Positions 18,901-27,943 of a stretch of DNA of 46,983 nt are shown in pieces. The notes beneath the pieces are model-generated. The model worked only from the letters and a program-made list of their open reading frames with translations. It ran no database searches and had not been told where the DNA came from. This DNA comes from Deltaproteobacteria bacterium (GTDB lineage Bacteria > Myxococcota > B64-G9): contig JAFGRB010000070.1 in the NCBI GenBank assembly GCA_016935365.1, forward strand, positions 1 to 46,983, given 5' to 3'. The position numbers and the translations under genes are program-made. Numbering within the stretch: the first letter of the stretch is position 1; each line of letters opens with the position of its first letter.

Positions 18901-19578
18901 ATGCGGATCACAGCTATCTGCCTCGTGGCGTTCCCTTCGGGCTACGCACATCTGGCTTGCTCGGGCAACGGCGGCAGTGAACTGCCGGATGCCGGGCAGG
19001 ACGCAATCAAGACGGATGGAGCGGACGCGGGCGGAGACGAGGGACCCCCGGATGCAGGCGGCGATCCAGGCGGGCCCGATGGCGCCGATGGTGCCGACGC
19101 CGCGGATGGCGCCGATGGAGCCGCGGATGGCGGCGACGAGCCGGCGCTCCCGCCGGATCCGACCCCGCTGTCGATCACCTTCAGCGGGGCGATCGACGAG
19201 ACGATCGAGTTCACGCTTCCCTCCTGCATCATCTACCCGCGGCCGGCCGACGTGAACTTCCGTCACTTCTGGCGCCACCCGGATCACAACGCGGTGCTCA
19301 TCGTGGAGGTGCTGACCGTGTTCGAGGGTGTGGGTGAGTACGACCAGAGCATGGGCCGAGTCCTGGTCAAGCTGCAGTCCGAGGCAGGCAGCCCGTACGA
19401 TTTCTTCTTCCAGACCGATACGGGCCTCGGGGATAGCGTCTCCGTCTCCGTCGAGCACGCCGATCCGGAAGGTGCGCTATGGGGCTCTTTCACCTTCTCC
19501 GGCCTGCACGGCGACGGCAACGCGGTCACCGCGAGCCCCCTGCCCGTGCCGCTCTGGTGCCCCGAGGTGGGCCAGTAA
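18901..19578 (+). CDS. Exported Asp/Gly-rich protein, probable lipoprotein
   Basis: The 225-residue protein begins MRITAICLVAFPSGYAHLAC; the Cys at the end of the hydrophobic stretch could be a lipid anchor, though HLAC is not a canonical lipobox. A low-complexity linker rich in Gly, Ala and Asp (GADGADAADGADG) follows, then a globular C-terminal domain of about 120 residues with strands such as IEFTLPSCIIYPRPADVNF and LWGSFTFSGLHGDGN. Linkers of this type are typical of myxobacterial surface lipoproteins. ATG 18901 follows GAGGGCGAG. The function is unknown, and the 130 nt downstream hold no gene. Confidence 0.6.
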   Translation: MRITAICLVAFPSGYAHLACSGNGGSELPDAGQDAIKTDGADAGGDEGPPDAGGDPGGPDGADGADAADGADGAADGGDEPALPPDPTPLSITFSGAIDETIEFTLPSCIIYPRPADVNFRHFWRHPDHNAVLIVEVLTVFEGVGEYDQSMGRVLVKLQSEAGSPYDFFFQTDTGLGDSVSVSVEHADPEGALWGSFTFSGLHGDGNAVTASPLPVPLWCPEVGQ

Positions 19579-19708
19579 GCTGCGAGCGATTCCCGTCTGG
19601 TCCAGATCGGGCGAAGGGCGAGAGGCATTGCAAAACCCTGCCCGAACGGATAGCCTGCACGCGGAATGTGGATCTCGGTATTCGGGGGTGAAAGGAGTCG
19701 CTGAGGAC

Positions 19709-20899
19709 ATGTCGCACGATCTGAGCAAGATGGGGCGCAATACCCAGGCCATTCATGCTGGCCAGCACGTCGATCCGGCCACGGGTGCGGTGGCCCCGCC
19801 TCTATTCCAGACCTCGACTTTCGCCTTTCACGACTGCGCGCATGGGGCGGCTTGCTTCGCCGGCGAGCAGAAGGGGTACATCTACACGCGGATGGGAAAT
19901 CCCACCGTGGAGAGGCTCGAGCAGGCCGTCGCCACGCTCGAAGGCGGGTATGGCGGCCTGTCCACCGGATCGGGACTGGCGGCCCTGTGCACATCCATAT
20001 TCGCTTTGCTCAAGAGCGGTGACCACCTCGTCGGCACCAGCTCGGTCTACGGCCCATCGCGTATGGTCATCGAGCGGGACTTCAGCCGTTTCGGCATCGA
20101 GTACGACTTCGTGGACACCGGCGATCTCGACGCGGTCAGGAAGGCCATGCGGCCGCAGACCCGGCTGGTCTTCGTCGAGACCCCGGCCAACCCGACCATC
20201 GTGCTGACCGACATCGAGGCGGTCGCCGAGATCGCCCGGCAGAACGACGCGCTGCTGCTGGTGGACAACACGTTCTGCAGTCCCTTGCTGCAGCGGCCAC
20301 TGGAGAAGGGCGCCGACATCGTCATGCACTCGATGACCAAGTTCATCAACGGCCACACCGACGTGGTCAGTGGCATGATCGTGCCGGGCACGGAGGCGCT
20401 CTACGGGCAGATCCGAAAAGTCCACTACTACCTCGGCGCCTGCATGGACCCCCACCAGGCATGGCTCGTGCTGCGCGGGCTCAAGACGCTGGGCATGCGG
20501 GTCAAGGCCTGTCAGGAAAACGCCATCAAGGTGGCCGAGTACCTCGAGGCCCACCCCAAGGTCGAGTGGGTGCGCTACCCGGGCCTGGAGAGCCACCCGC
20601 AGCACGAGCTCGCCAGGCGCCAGATGGACGGACCCGGCGCGCTGATCTCGTTCGAGATCAAGGGCGGAGTCGAGGCGGGTGCGAGGCTTCTGGATCATGT
20701 CGAGCTCATGACTCTGGCGGTCTCGCTCGGCGGCATCGAGACGTTGATCCAGCATCCGTCCAGCATGACCCATGCGGCCATGCCGAGGGAGTCCCGCCTG
20801 GCGGCCGGCATTTCGGACGGGCTCGTACGGGTCTCGGTGGGTTGTGAGGATGTCGAGGACCTGCTGGCCGACTTTGAGCAGGCCATGGCGCACGTCTGA
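19709..20899 (+). CDS. Trans-sulfuration-family PLP enzyme (cystathionine/methionine lyase type)
   Basis: This 396-residue PLP enzyme of the Cys/Met metabolism family shows PLFQTSTFAF, YTRMGNPTVERLE, GLSTGSGLAAL, the phosphate-binding region, and the PLP lysine in HSMTKFINGHTD at K211. Numbering matches methionine gamma-lyase well, with Tyr114 aligned. However, the residue that is Cys116 in classical methionine gamma-lyase is Pro here (YGPS). The substrate could therefore be methionine, cystathionine, homocysteine or an O-acyl-homoserine; I cannot choose. ATG 19709 follows GAGGAC. GlgC starts 39 nt downstream. Confidence 0.88.
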   Translation: MSHDLSKMGRNTQAIHAGQHVDPATGAVAPPLFQTSTFAFHDCAHGAACFAGEQKGYIYTRMGNPTVERLEQAVATLEGGYGGLSTGSGLAALCTSIFALLKSGDHLVGTSSVYGPSRMVIERDFSRFGIEYDFVDTGDLDAVRKAMRPQTRLVFVETPANPTIVLTDIEAVAEIARQNDALLLVDNTFCSPLLQRPLEKGADIVMHSMTKFINGHTDVVSGMIVPGTEALYGQIRKVHYYLGACMDPHQAWLVLRGLKTLGMRVKACQENAIKVAEYLEAHPKVEWVRYPGLESHPQHELARRQMDGPGALISFEIKGGVEAGARLLDHVELMTLAVSLGGIETLIQHPSSMTHAAMPRESRLAAGISDGLVRVSVGCEDVEDLLADFEQAMAHV

Positions 20900-20938
20900 G
20901 TACGTTCGTGCGAGGCCTCGTCTGAAGGGGGGCGAGAC

Positions 20939-22198
20939 ATGGATCGGGTTCTGGGAATCGTGTTGGGCGGCGGGCGCGGCAGCCGGCTGTGGCCGCTGAC
21001 CCGCCAGCGAGCGAAGCCAGCCATCCCCATCGGCGGCAAGTACAGGCTGGTGGACATCCCGCTTTCGAACTGCCTCAACTCGGGCATCCATCAGATCGCG
21101 ATCCTGACCCAGTTCAACTCCGTCTCGCTCCATCGCCACATCGCCAAGACCTATCACCTGGGCTACTTTCAGCCCGGGTGGGTGCAGATCCTGGCTACCC
21201 AGCAGACCATGGACAACGAGGGCTGGTCCCAGGGCAGCGCCGATGCGGTCCGCATCCATCGCAGCGAGATCCTTCACAGCGGCGCACGGGAGGTGCTCAT
21301 CCTGGCCGGCGATCACCTCTACCGCATGAACTACCGCGACATGGTGTTGCAGCACCGCCGGACCAAGGCCGAGATCACCGTGGGCGTCAAGCCGGTGTCG
21401 GCCGGCGAGGCGAGCCGCTTCGGCGTCCTGCGCATGGATGCCGAGGGCCGGATCGTCGACTACGAGGAGAAGCCCCGCGACGAGAGGCGTCTCGAATCGC
21501 TGCGCTCGCGCGATGAGGAGCAGCGTCCTTTCTGGGCTTCCATGGGCATCTTCGTCTTCGACCTCGACGTGCTTCGAGAGTTGCTGCGGGCCAGGCCGGT
21601 GGACTTCGGCAACGACGTGATCCCGAGAGCGGTGGACTCGAAGAGGGTCTGGGGGTATCCCTTCGACGGCTACTGGCGGGATGTGGGCACCATGCGCGCG
21701 TTCTACGAGGCCAACATGGATCTGCTCGGCGAGAAGCCGCTCTTCTGCTTCCACGCGCCGGCCAATCCCATCTACACCCGCCCGCGGGTGCTGCCCGGCA
21801 CCCGCCTCAATGAGGTCAGCCTCAAACGGGTCCTCATGTGCGACGGCTGCCACGTGGAGGGCGCGAAGCTCGAGAACACGCTGGTGGGCGTGCGCAGCAT
21901 CATCCGCAAGGGCTCGGAGGTACGCGATTCCATCGTCATGGGGGGCGACTTCTTCGAGGATGACGACAAGTGTGTCGGCGAGACCGGCGGCGACAGGCCC
22001 TTGCTGGGCATCGGAGAGCGCTGCAGCATCGAGGGCGCCATCATCGACAGGAACGCCTGCATCGGCCACGACGTGCAGATCCAGCCCTTTCCCCGGGGCA
22101 CGAATCTGCACGAGGCGCTCTACTCGGTCTGCGACGGGATCGTGGTCGTGCCCAAGGACGGCGTGGTGATGGACGGCATGCGCATCGCCCCAGGTTGA
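20939..22198 (+). CDS. glgC: Glucose-1-phosphate adenylyltransferase
   Basis: The 419-residue protein has the GlgC pattern: LGGGRGSRLWPLT nucleotide loop, RAKPAIPIGGKYRLVDIPLS, NSGIHQIAILTQFNS, the AGDHLYRMNY metal and substrate site, YWRDVGTM, and a C-terminal left-handed beta-helix rich in hexapeptide-like turns. It makes ADP-glucose from ATP and glucose-1-phosphate, the committed step of bacterial glycogen synthesis. Other glycogen genes are not in the window. ATG 20939 follows AGGGGGGCGAG. It lies in a plus-strand run with the lyase and exonuclease III genes. Confidence 0.95.
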   Translation: MDRVLGIVLGGGRGSRLWPLTRQRAKPAIPIGGKYRLVDIPLSNCLNSGIHQIAILTQFNSVSLHRHIAKTYHLGYFQPGWVQILATQQTMDNEGWSQGSADAVRIHRSEILHSGAREVLILAGDHLYRMNYRDMVLQHRRTKAEITVGVKPVSAGEASRFGVLRMDAEGRIVDYEEKPRDERRLESLRSRDEEQRPFWASMGIFVFDLDVLRELLRARPVDFGNDVIPRAVDSKRVWGYPFDGYWRDVGTMRAFYEANMDLLGEKPLFCFHAPANPIYTRPRVLPGTRLNEVSLKRVLMCDGCHVEGAKLENTLVGVRSIIRKGSEVRDSIVMGGDFFEDDDKCVGETGGDRPLLGIGERCSIEGAIIDRNACIGHDVQIQPFPRGTNLHEALYSVCDGIVVVPKDGVVMDGMRIAPG

Positions 22199-22220
22199 GC
22201 TGGCAGAGGAGTCCGAGTCC

Positions 22221-22988
22221 ATGCGCTGCCTGAGCTGGAACGTCAACGGCATCCGGGCCCTGGAAAAGAAGGCTATCCTGGCGTGGGAGGCCGTGCCCGG
22301 CTGCGACGTGGTCTGCCTGCAGGAGACCAAGGCGCACCCCGGACAGCTTCCCGAGGGGATCGCCTCGCCGGCTGGCTGGCATGCTTTCTGGTCCAGCGCC
22401 AGGAAGAAGGGTTACTCGGGTGTGGCCGTGCTGACCCGAGAGCCGCCCGATGAGCTCATCGAGGGATTCGGCGAGGCGCGCTTCGACGAGGAGGGGCGCA
22501 TGCTGGCCGTGCGTTTCGGGCGTCTGGTCGTGGCCTCGGCCTACTTCCCCAACTCCCAGCCCGGCGGCAAGCGCCTCGACTACAAGCTGGGCTTCTGTGC
22601 GGCGGTGGAGCGCTTCCTGTCGGCCCAGCGCAAGAAACGCCGGCAGGTCCTGCTGCTGGGCGACTTCAACATCGCCCACCAGCCCATCGACCTGGCACGT
22701 CCCGAGTCCAACGAGAGCAACCCGGGCTACCTGCCCGAGGAACGAGCCTGGTTCGACCGCTTCTGCGAGCTCGGGTACCGGGATCGCTTCCGCGATCTCC
22801 ATCCGGGCGAGCCGGGCCACTACACCTGGTGGTCCTATCGCACGCGAGCCCGCGAACGGAACGTGGGCTGGAGGCTGGACTACGCGGCCGCCACGCCAGG
22901 CCTCGCAGACCGAGTCGTCGAGGTCGTACACCACGCGGATGTGCTCGGATCGGATCACTGCCCGTTGAGCGCGGTCATAGAGCGCTAG
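22221..22988 (+). CDS. xth: Exodeoxyribonuclease III (AP endonuclease)
   Basis: The 255-residue protein has all family landmarks: LSWNVNGIRA, LQETKAHPGQ, GYSGVAVLTR, ASAYFPNSQPGG, LLLGDFNIAHQPIDL, GWRLDYAAATPGL and SDHCPLSAVI. The catalytic Asp in GDFNIAH and His in SDHCPL are present. It repairs abasic sites and trims 3' ends of DNA. Its length is normal for the Xth family. The start is 22 nt after glgC and has an AGAGGAG site. It converges on the universal stress protein gene with a 4-nt gap. Confidence 0.95.
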   Translation: MRCLSWNVNGIRALEKKAILAWEAVPGCDVVCLQETKAHPGQLPEGIASPAGWHAFWSSARKKGYSGVAVLTREPPDELIEGFGEARFDEEGRMLAVRFGRLVVASAYFPNSQPGGKRLDYKLGFCAAVERFLSAQRKKRRQVLLLGDFNIAHQPIDLARPESNESNPGYLPEERAWFDRFCELGYRDRFRDLHPGEPGHYTWWSYRTRARERNVGWRLDYAAATPGLADRVVEVVHHADVLGSDHCPLSAVIER

Positions 22989-22992
22989 CCGG

Positions 22993-23466
22993 CTACTCGA
23001 CTCCCTCGAGCTGGATCCCGTCTGCGCGCAGCGACTCGAGGAAGCGCTCGAACTCCGGTGTGGCGAAGTGGACCGTGCCGGGTGTGTAGACCGGACGGCC
23101 GATGACCAGACAGTCGGCGTTCATCTCGCGGGCCACCTGTCGGATGACGGACTGGATATTCCCCTCGCGGAGCACGCAGCGCACGTCCTCCACGCCTCGG
23201 TCGCGGGCCTTGTCGGCCAGGATGGACAGGGCGAAGGAGCCGGTCTCGGAGAGCTCGTCCATCATGATCTTGACGCGCGCCACGGTGGCCAGACCCAGGA
23301 AGTCGACATCCACGACGTAGAGGAAGACCAGCGGGGCCGAGCGCTCCAGAGCCAGCTCGATGGACCGGTCCACGGTCCTGGCGCTCTGGTGGCCACCGCG
23401 TACCGGACAGAGGATGACGCCCTTGTCCGGACGACCGCCCTCGGCCTTCTCGCTTCCGTCAGGCAC
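22993..23466 (-). CDS. Universal stress protein (UspA-like)
   Basis: This 157-residue protein has the UspA fold pattern: ILCPVRGGHQSARTVDRSIE, LVFLYVVDVDFL, VLREGNIQSVIRQVAREMNA and DCLVIGRP. The usual C-terminal ATP loop G-x2-G-x9-G(S/T) is replaced by GRPVYTPGTVHF, so it may not bind ATP. The start is GTG 23466 with AGGAG upstream. It is 36 nt behind the permease gene on the same strand. Soluble Usp proteins next to transporters are known; it may be a regulatory partner of that permease. Confidence 0.82.
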   Translation of the reverse strand: MPDGSEKAEGGRPDKGVILCPVRGGHQSARTVDRSIELALERSAPLVFLYVVDVDFLGLATVARVKIMMDELSETGSFALSILADKARDRGVEDVRCVLREGNIQSVIRQVAREMNADCLVIGRPVYTPGTVHFATPEFERFLESLRADGIQLEGVE

Positions 23467-23502
23467 GGCTCTGCTCCTGTGCGACCATGTCCTCGTTCCT
23501 CC

Positions 23503-25224
23503 TCAGAAAGCCAGGTAGCGGATGAGCAGCCAGGCGAAGGCCAGGGCCACCGAGACGAGCAGGGCAGGGAAGCCCAGCTTGAAGAAATGACCGAATGTGA
23601 TCGGATGGCCGGCGCGCTCGGCGATACCGGCGGTGACCAGGTTGGCGGATGCGCCGATGAGCGAGCCGTTTCCGCCCATGGCCGAGCCGACAGCCAGGCA
23701 GAAGTACAGGCTCTGCGGATCCGCGTCCGGGATGCTGGCGGTCAGAAAGCCGACGACCGGAAGCATGGTCGCCGTGAAGGGGATGTTGGGGATGACGGTC
23801 GAGATCAAGGCGGCCATCCAGGTGAGGACCAGCATGGCCAGAATCCGGTTCGATCCGACCAGGTAGCTCACGCCCTGGGCCAGCAGATCGATCAGGCCGA
23901 CTTCCTGCAAAGCGCCGACCACCATGAAGAGCGTGATGAAGAAGACCAGCGTGGTCCAGTCGACCGCCTCGATCATCTCCTCGATGTCCGGGCGGATCCA
24001 GGCCAGCAGGCACGTGGCGCCCATCAGCGCGATGACGGCGGGCGGCAAGTGCAGCAGCTCGCCCAGGATGAACAGCAGCAACATGCCCAGGCCCACCCAG
24101 CCCGCCTTCTTCAAGTGCGCGGGCTGGGCGATGACCGCGCCTTGCTTCAGGCGCTCGTAGAGCTCGTCCGACATGGCGCCTGCGGCAGCGAAGTGTTTTC
24201 GGTATCGCAGGAGGCAGTATGCGGCGATCCCGGCGAGCGCCAGCAGCACACCGGGCGTCAGGTTGAGGAGGAAGTCGCTGAAGGAGATGCCAGAGTAGGA
24301 GGCGATCAGGATGTTGGTCGGTGTACCGACCATCGTGCTCAGGCCGCCCGCGTTGGCGGCCAGCACCTCGGGCATCAAGAGGGTGAGCGGATCGATCCTC
24401 ATGGCCAGCGCGATGCGGATGGTGATCGGCGCGACCAGCAGCATCGTGGTCACGTTGTCGAGCACGGCCGAAGAGACCGCGGTCAGGACCATGAGGATGA
24501 GCATGAGCTTCCAGATCTTCCCGCCCGAGGCCTTGTAGGCGAAAAAGGCCAGCCAGCGGAATACGCCCGTTCCTTCCACGACCGCGATCACGATCATCAT
24601 GCCCATGATCAGGAAGACCACGTTCCAGTCGATCGACGAGATGGCCTCGCCGAAGCCGTAGACGATGAGATCGGGATTGAAGAGGTGCCCGAGCGCGCTG
24701 GTGGCGAGAAGCGCCGAGGCGCCCAGCAGAGCGGCGAGCGCATTGTGGACGGCCGTGATGCCGACGAGCACCATCATGAACACGAAGACCAACAGCGTGA
24801 TCCAGAAAGCCGCGGTTCGACGGCGAGCCACGGTCACGTAACCGAGCGAGGCAGCTCGACCCGAGCGCAGCGCGCGCAGGCTGGCCTCGTCGATCTCCAG
24901 AGTCCGGCTCTCGAAGTGCCGCCGCTGGAGCTGCAGGCTGAGCTTGCCGGAAAGAGGCGCATCGCCGGGCAGCTCGATCACGAACCAGCCGTCGGCCCGG
25001 GTGCGGCAGGTCTGGCCGATCGGCTCGCCGTCGGCGAGCAGCCTCGCCTGCAGACCGTCGATGGGCATGCGCTGGGCGTTGACCGCGCGACCCACCAGGA
25101 CGACCGGCGGGACTTCCTGCGCCCGGGCCGTGTCCGGTGCGCAGAGGCTGGCCAGCCCCAAGCTGAGCCCGGCCAGTAGCCAGGGCAGGGGAGTGCGACA
25201 CGAGGAGCACACGACAGGAGACAA
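23503..25224 (-). CDS. Ion-transporter-superfamily permease with N-terminal beta domain
   Basis: The 573-residue protein has a signal peptide (about 1-36), then a periplasmic beta domain of about 95 residues like a carboxypeptidase regulatory domain (VVLVGRAVNAQRMPIDGLQA, GWFVIELPG), then about 10-12 membrane segments. The permease part has the IT-superfamily signatures AVLDNVTTMLLVAP, GGLSTMVGTPTNILIA and GGNGSLIGASANLV, like ArsB, NhaD and SLC13-type carriers. The substrate is uncertain: an anion, or Na+/H+. The start is uncertain: TTG 25224 lies just after an in-frame TAG, and GTG 25212 is an alternative. The repeat at 25263-25423 lies upstream. Confidence 0.82.
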   Translation of the reverse strand: MSPVVCSSCRTPLPWLLAGLSLGLASLCAPDTARAQEVPPVVLVGRAVNAQRMPIDGLQARLLADGEPIGQTCRTRADGWFVIELPGDAPLSGKLSLQLQRRHFESRTLEIDEASLRALRSGRAASLGYVTVARRRTAAFWITLLVFVFMMVLVGITAVHNALAALLGASALLATSALGHLFNPDLIVYGFGEAISSIDWNVVFLIMGMMIVIAVVEGTGVFRWLAFFAYKASGGKIWKLMLILMVLTAVSSAVLDNVTTMLLVAPITIRIALAMRIDPLTLLMPEVLAANAGGLSTMVGTPTNILIASYSGISFSDFLLNLTPGVLLALAGIAAYCLLRYRKHFAAAGAMSDELYERLKQGAVIAQPAHLKKAGWVGLGMLLLFILGELLHLPPAVIALMGATCLLAWIRPDIEEMIEAVDWTTLVFFITLFMVVGALQEVGLIDLLAQGVSYLVGSNRILAMLVLTWMAALISTVIPNIPFTATMLPVVGFLTASIPDADPQSLYFCLAVGSAMGGNGSLIGASANLVTAGIAERAGHPITFGHFFKLGFPALLVSVALAFAWLLIRYLAF

Positions 25225-25262
25225 GAGCTAGCAGGATCAAGCACGGGGCTCAAGCACAAAGC

Positions 25263-25423
25263 GATCCCCGGTCCGCCACCTCGTCTATGCAACTCAGCGT
25301 CGCAGCACCGAAGTCGATGCTCGACGTGGAGAACCACGCCTCCGCTCGACTTCGGCGCAGCTCCTTGATTTGCAAGGACGATCTGGCGGCCCGGATCAGC
25401 AAGCGTGGGAGATTCCGGGATCA
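25263..25423 (-). repeat. Stop-codon-anchored palindromic repeat, copy B
   Basis: This second copy of the 8004-8158 element runs from the secA-type gene's TGA (25421-25423) to about 25263. Its palindrome is better kept: CCGAAGTCGA (25308-25317) pairs exactly with TCGACTTCGG (25346-25355), with CGTGG/CCACG inside. It differs from copy A by about a dozen substitutions and a few 1-nt indels in the core 120 nt, so any reading frame through it is not conserved. It has the same orientation and the same position relative to its upstream gene as copy A. Confidence 0.75.
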
Positions 25424-27943
25424 ACGCTTGAGTGCCCGCCGGCGGGAGCGGGACTCGCGAAGCCAGCCGAGGGGATCTCCGGACTCCTCATCAACTTCGT
25501 CTTCGACCACCTGAGCCGTCAGCAGGGCTTCCAGGAATTCGAGGTGGATGCACTCGACGAGGTCGTCAAACAACACCGAGGCCTCGCGGCGGAACTCCAG
25601 GGCCGGATCGAGCTCGGCGTAGGACCGCAGGCCGATTCCTTCGTCCACGCGCTCGAGCTCGCCCAGGTGATCGGTCCATCGCGCGTCGATGATCGACAGC
25701 AGGACCTGGCGGGCCAGCTCTTCCAGCTCCTCGGCGCCGAGCTCGGACCTCAGCACAGCCAGGCGCTCGTCGAGCCTGCGCTCGACCTCGCGCACCAGCC
25801 GGTCCGGATGAGCCGTCTCGTGATCTGCCAGCCCCTCGGTCGGATCGATGCCGAAGCGCACGGCCGCCTCCTCGCGAAGCCGCGTCAACCCGTCCGCGTC
25901 CAGCGCGCGCTCGCGGGCCAGGTGACGGCTGACGATCGCCTCGGCGGCGGATGCGGCCAGCTCGTCGAGGCGCGTCGCAGCAGCCCGGGTGTCGCCGAGC
26001 AGCTCGACGCGCCAGGCGAAGACCTGCTGGCGCTGCTCCTCGATGACCAGGTCGTACTTGAGCACATCCTTCCGAATCGCCTCGCTCTCCACCTCCACCT
26101 TGCGCTGCAGCTGCCGGAGCGCCTCCAGCACGCTCCGATCGCGGACCGGCTGGCCGGGCGGGTGGGCGACCAGGCGTGCCCGCAGACGGGTCAGCAGAGG
26201 CGGCTCTGGCCCGGTCTGCAGGCGGTGCTCGGTCTCGCCGAACTGACGGTAGATCGGATCATCGAGGCTGAGGAAGAAGCGGGAGCTGCCCGGATCGCCC
26301 TGCCGGCCGGATCTCCCGCGGAGCTGGTCGTCGATGCGGCGGGACTCGTGAAGACCGGTGCCGAGGACGGCCAGGCCGCCGGCGGCGCGCACGAGAGCGC
26401 GGTCCTCCGCGCACGCCGTCGCATCCCGGTCTGCATCGGGCAAGCCGCCCAGCATGATGTCCACGCCGCGGCCGGCCATGTTGGTCGAGATGGTCACCGC
26501 GCCGCTGCGCCCGGCCTGGGCGATGACGGCCGCCTCCTTGCGGTGGTTCTTGGCGTTGAGCATCGCATGGATCAGAGAGCGCTCGTCCAGCCTGGCCGAA
26601 AGCTGCTCGGATTCCTTGACCGAGGTGCTGCCCACCAGCACGGGCCTGCCGGCTGCATGCAGGCGTTCGATCTCGCCGACCAGGGCCGCGTGCTTCTCCT
26701 CGAGAGACCGATAGACCACGGGCTGGTGATCGATGCGGATCATGGGCTCGTGGGTCGGCACGACCACGACCTGAAGCCCGTAGACGTTCACGAGCTCCTC
26801 TCGCGCCGTCCAGGCCGTGCCGGTCATGCCCGCGAGCCGCGGGTAGAGCCGGAAGTAGTTCTGGTAGCTGGTCTTGGCCAGGGTGCGGTCCTCGGGACGG
26901 ACCTCGACGTCCTCCTTGGCCTCGAGCGCCTGGTGCAGGCCGTCGGCCATCCTCTTGTCCGGAGAGATCCGGCCGGTGAACTCGTCGACCAGCACGACTT
27001 TGTCCTCGTCGACGATGTAGTCCACGTCTCGCTCGTAGACCGCCCTGGCGAGCAGCGCGTTGTAGAGCGCGTGCTGCCACTCTCGGCTCGAGTCCGAGGC
27101 CAGGTTCGACACGCCTGCGGCTCGCTGCATGGCCGTCCAGCCGGACTCGGTAGGCGAGACCTGCCGGGCGCGGTGATCCACCTTGAAATGCCGGCCGGGC
27201 TGGAGCCGGGCGACGATGTCCCGGGCCTGCAGGCACAGGCCCGGCTCATCGCCGGTCGGATCGCTGATGATGAGCGGTGTTCGGGCCTCGTCCAGCAGCA
27301 GAAAGTCCACCTCGTCCACCAGGGCGAAGTGAAGAGGCCGGTGGAGCAGGACCTGCTCCTCGAGCGACATGGCCAGGTTATCGCGCAGGTAGTCGAAGAC
27401 GAGCTCGTGGTTGGTCACGTAGGTCACGTCCGCGGCATAGGCCTGTTTGCGTTCGGTCGGCTCGTCCGGGTCCATCTCCTCGGTGACCGCCGCCACGCCC
27501 AGGCCCATGAAGCGGTAGATCGGACCCATGGTCTCGGCGTCCCGGCTGGCCAGGTAGTCGTTGACCGTGACCACGTGCACGCCCTTGCCGGCGAGCGCGT
27601 TCAGGGCCACGGGCATCGTGGCTGTGAGCGTCTTGCCTTCACCGGTCTTCATCTCTACGACCACGCCCCGGTGCAAGGCGGCGGCACCCATGACCTGAGA
27701 GGGGAACGGCGTCAGGCCGATGGTCCGGCGGGCTGCCTCGAAGACGACGGCAAAGGTCTCGACCAGCAGGCGGTCGAGCGGCTCGCCAGAGCGCGCACGG
27801 ACTCTCAGCGCGGCGGCTCTGTCGCGGAGCGCCGCCTCGCTCTCCTTGTTCAGCTGGGGCACCAGGCGCAGCACGCGGCCTGCCATAGCGCGAGCGCGCT
27901 CCTGCTCGCGCTGAGAACGGGTGCCGAAGAGGCGTTTGAGCAT
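25421..27943 (-). CDS. secA: Preprotein translocase ATPase SecA
   Basis: The 840-residue protein has the SecA motifs: Walker A MKTGEGKTL near residue 98, VNDYLASRD, DEVDFLLLDEARTPLIIS, LAGMTGTAWT, STNMAGRGVDI, LRGRSGRQGDPGSSRFFLS, and WTDHLGELERVDEGIGLRSY. It should power Sec export. It lacks the usual C-terminal zinc-binding CxC tail that binds SecB and phospholipid, ending in RRRALKR. It may be the main SecA of a lineage without that tail, or a second, specialised SecA. ATG 27943 is preferred over an upstream in-frame ATG at 28009 because MLKRLFGTR matches the family start. Its stop codon lies in the repeat. Confidence 0.93.
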   Translation of the reverse strand: MLKRLFGTRSQREQERARAMAGRVLRLVPQLNKESEAALRDRAAALRVRARSGEPLDRLLVETFAVVFEAARRTIGLTPFPSQVMGAAALHRGVVVEMKTGEGKTLTATMPVALNALAGKGVHVVTVNDYLASRDAETMGPIYRFMGLGVAAVTEEMDPDEPTERKQAYAADVTYVTNHELVFDYLRDNLAMSLEEQVLLHRPLHFALVDEVDFLLLDEARTPLIISDPTGDEPGLCLQARDIVARLQPGRHFKVDHRARQVSPTESGWTAMQRAAGVSNLASDSSREWQHALYNALLARAVYERDVDYIVDEDKVVLVDEFTGRISPDKRMADGLHQALEAKEDVEVRPEDRTLAKTSYQNYFRLYPRLAGMTGTAWTAREELVNVYGLQVVVVPTHEPMIRIDHQPVVYRSLEEKHAALVGEIERLHAAGRPVLVGSTSVKESEQLSARLDERSLIHAMLNAKNHRKEAAVIAQAGRSGAVTISTNMAGRGVDIMLGGLPDADRDATACAEDRALVRAAGGLAVLGTGLHESRRIDDQLRGRSGRQGDPGSSRFFLSLDDPIYRQFGETEHRLQTGPEPPLLTRLRARLVAHPPGQPVRDRSVLEALRQLQRKVEVESEAIRKDVLKYDLVIEEQRQQVFAWRVELLGDTRAAATRLDELAASAAEAIVSRHLARERALDADGLTRLREEAAVRFGIDPTEGLADHETAHPDRLVREVERRLDERLAVLRSELGAEELEELARQVLLSIIDARWTDHLGELERVDEGIGLRSYAELDPALEFRREASVLFDDLVECIHLEFLEALLTAQVVEDEVDEESGDPLGWLRESRSRRRALKR

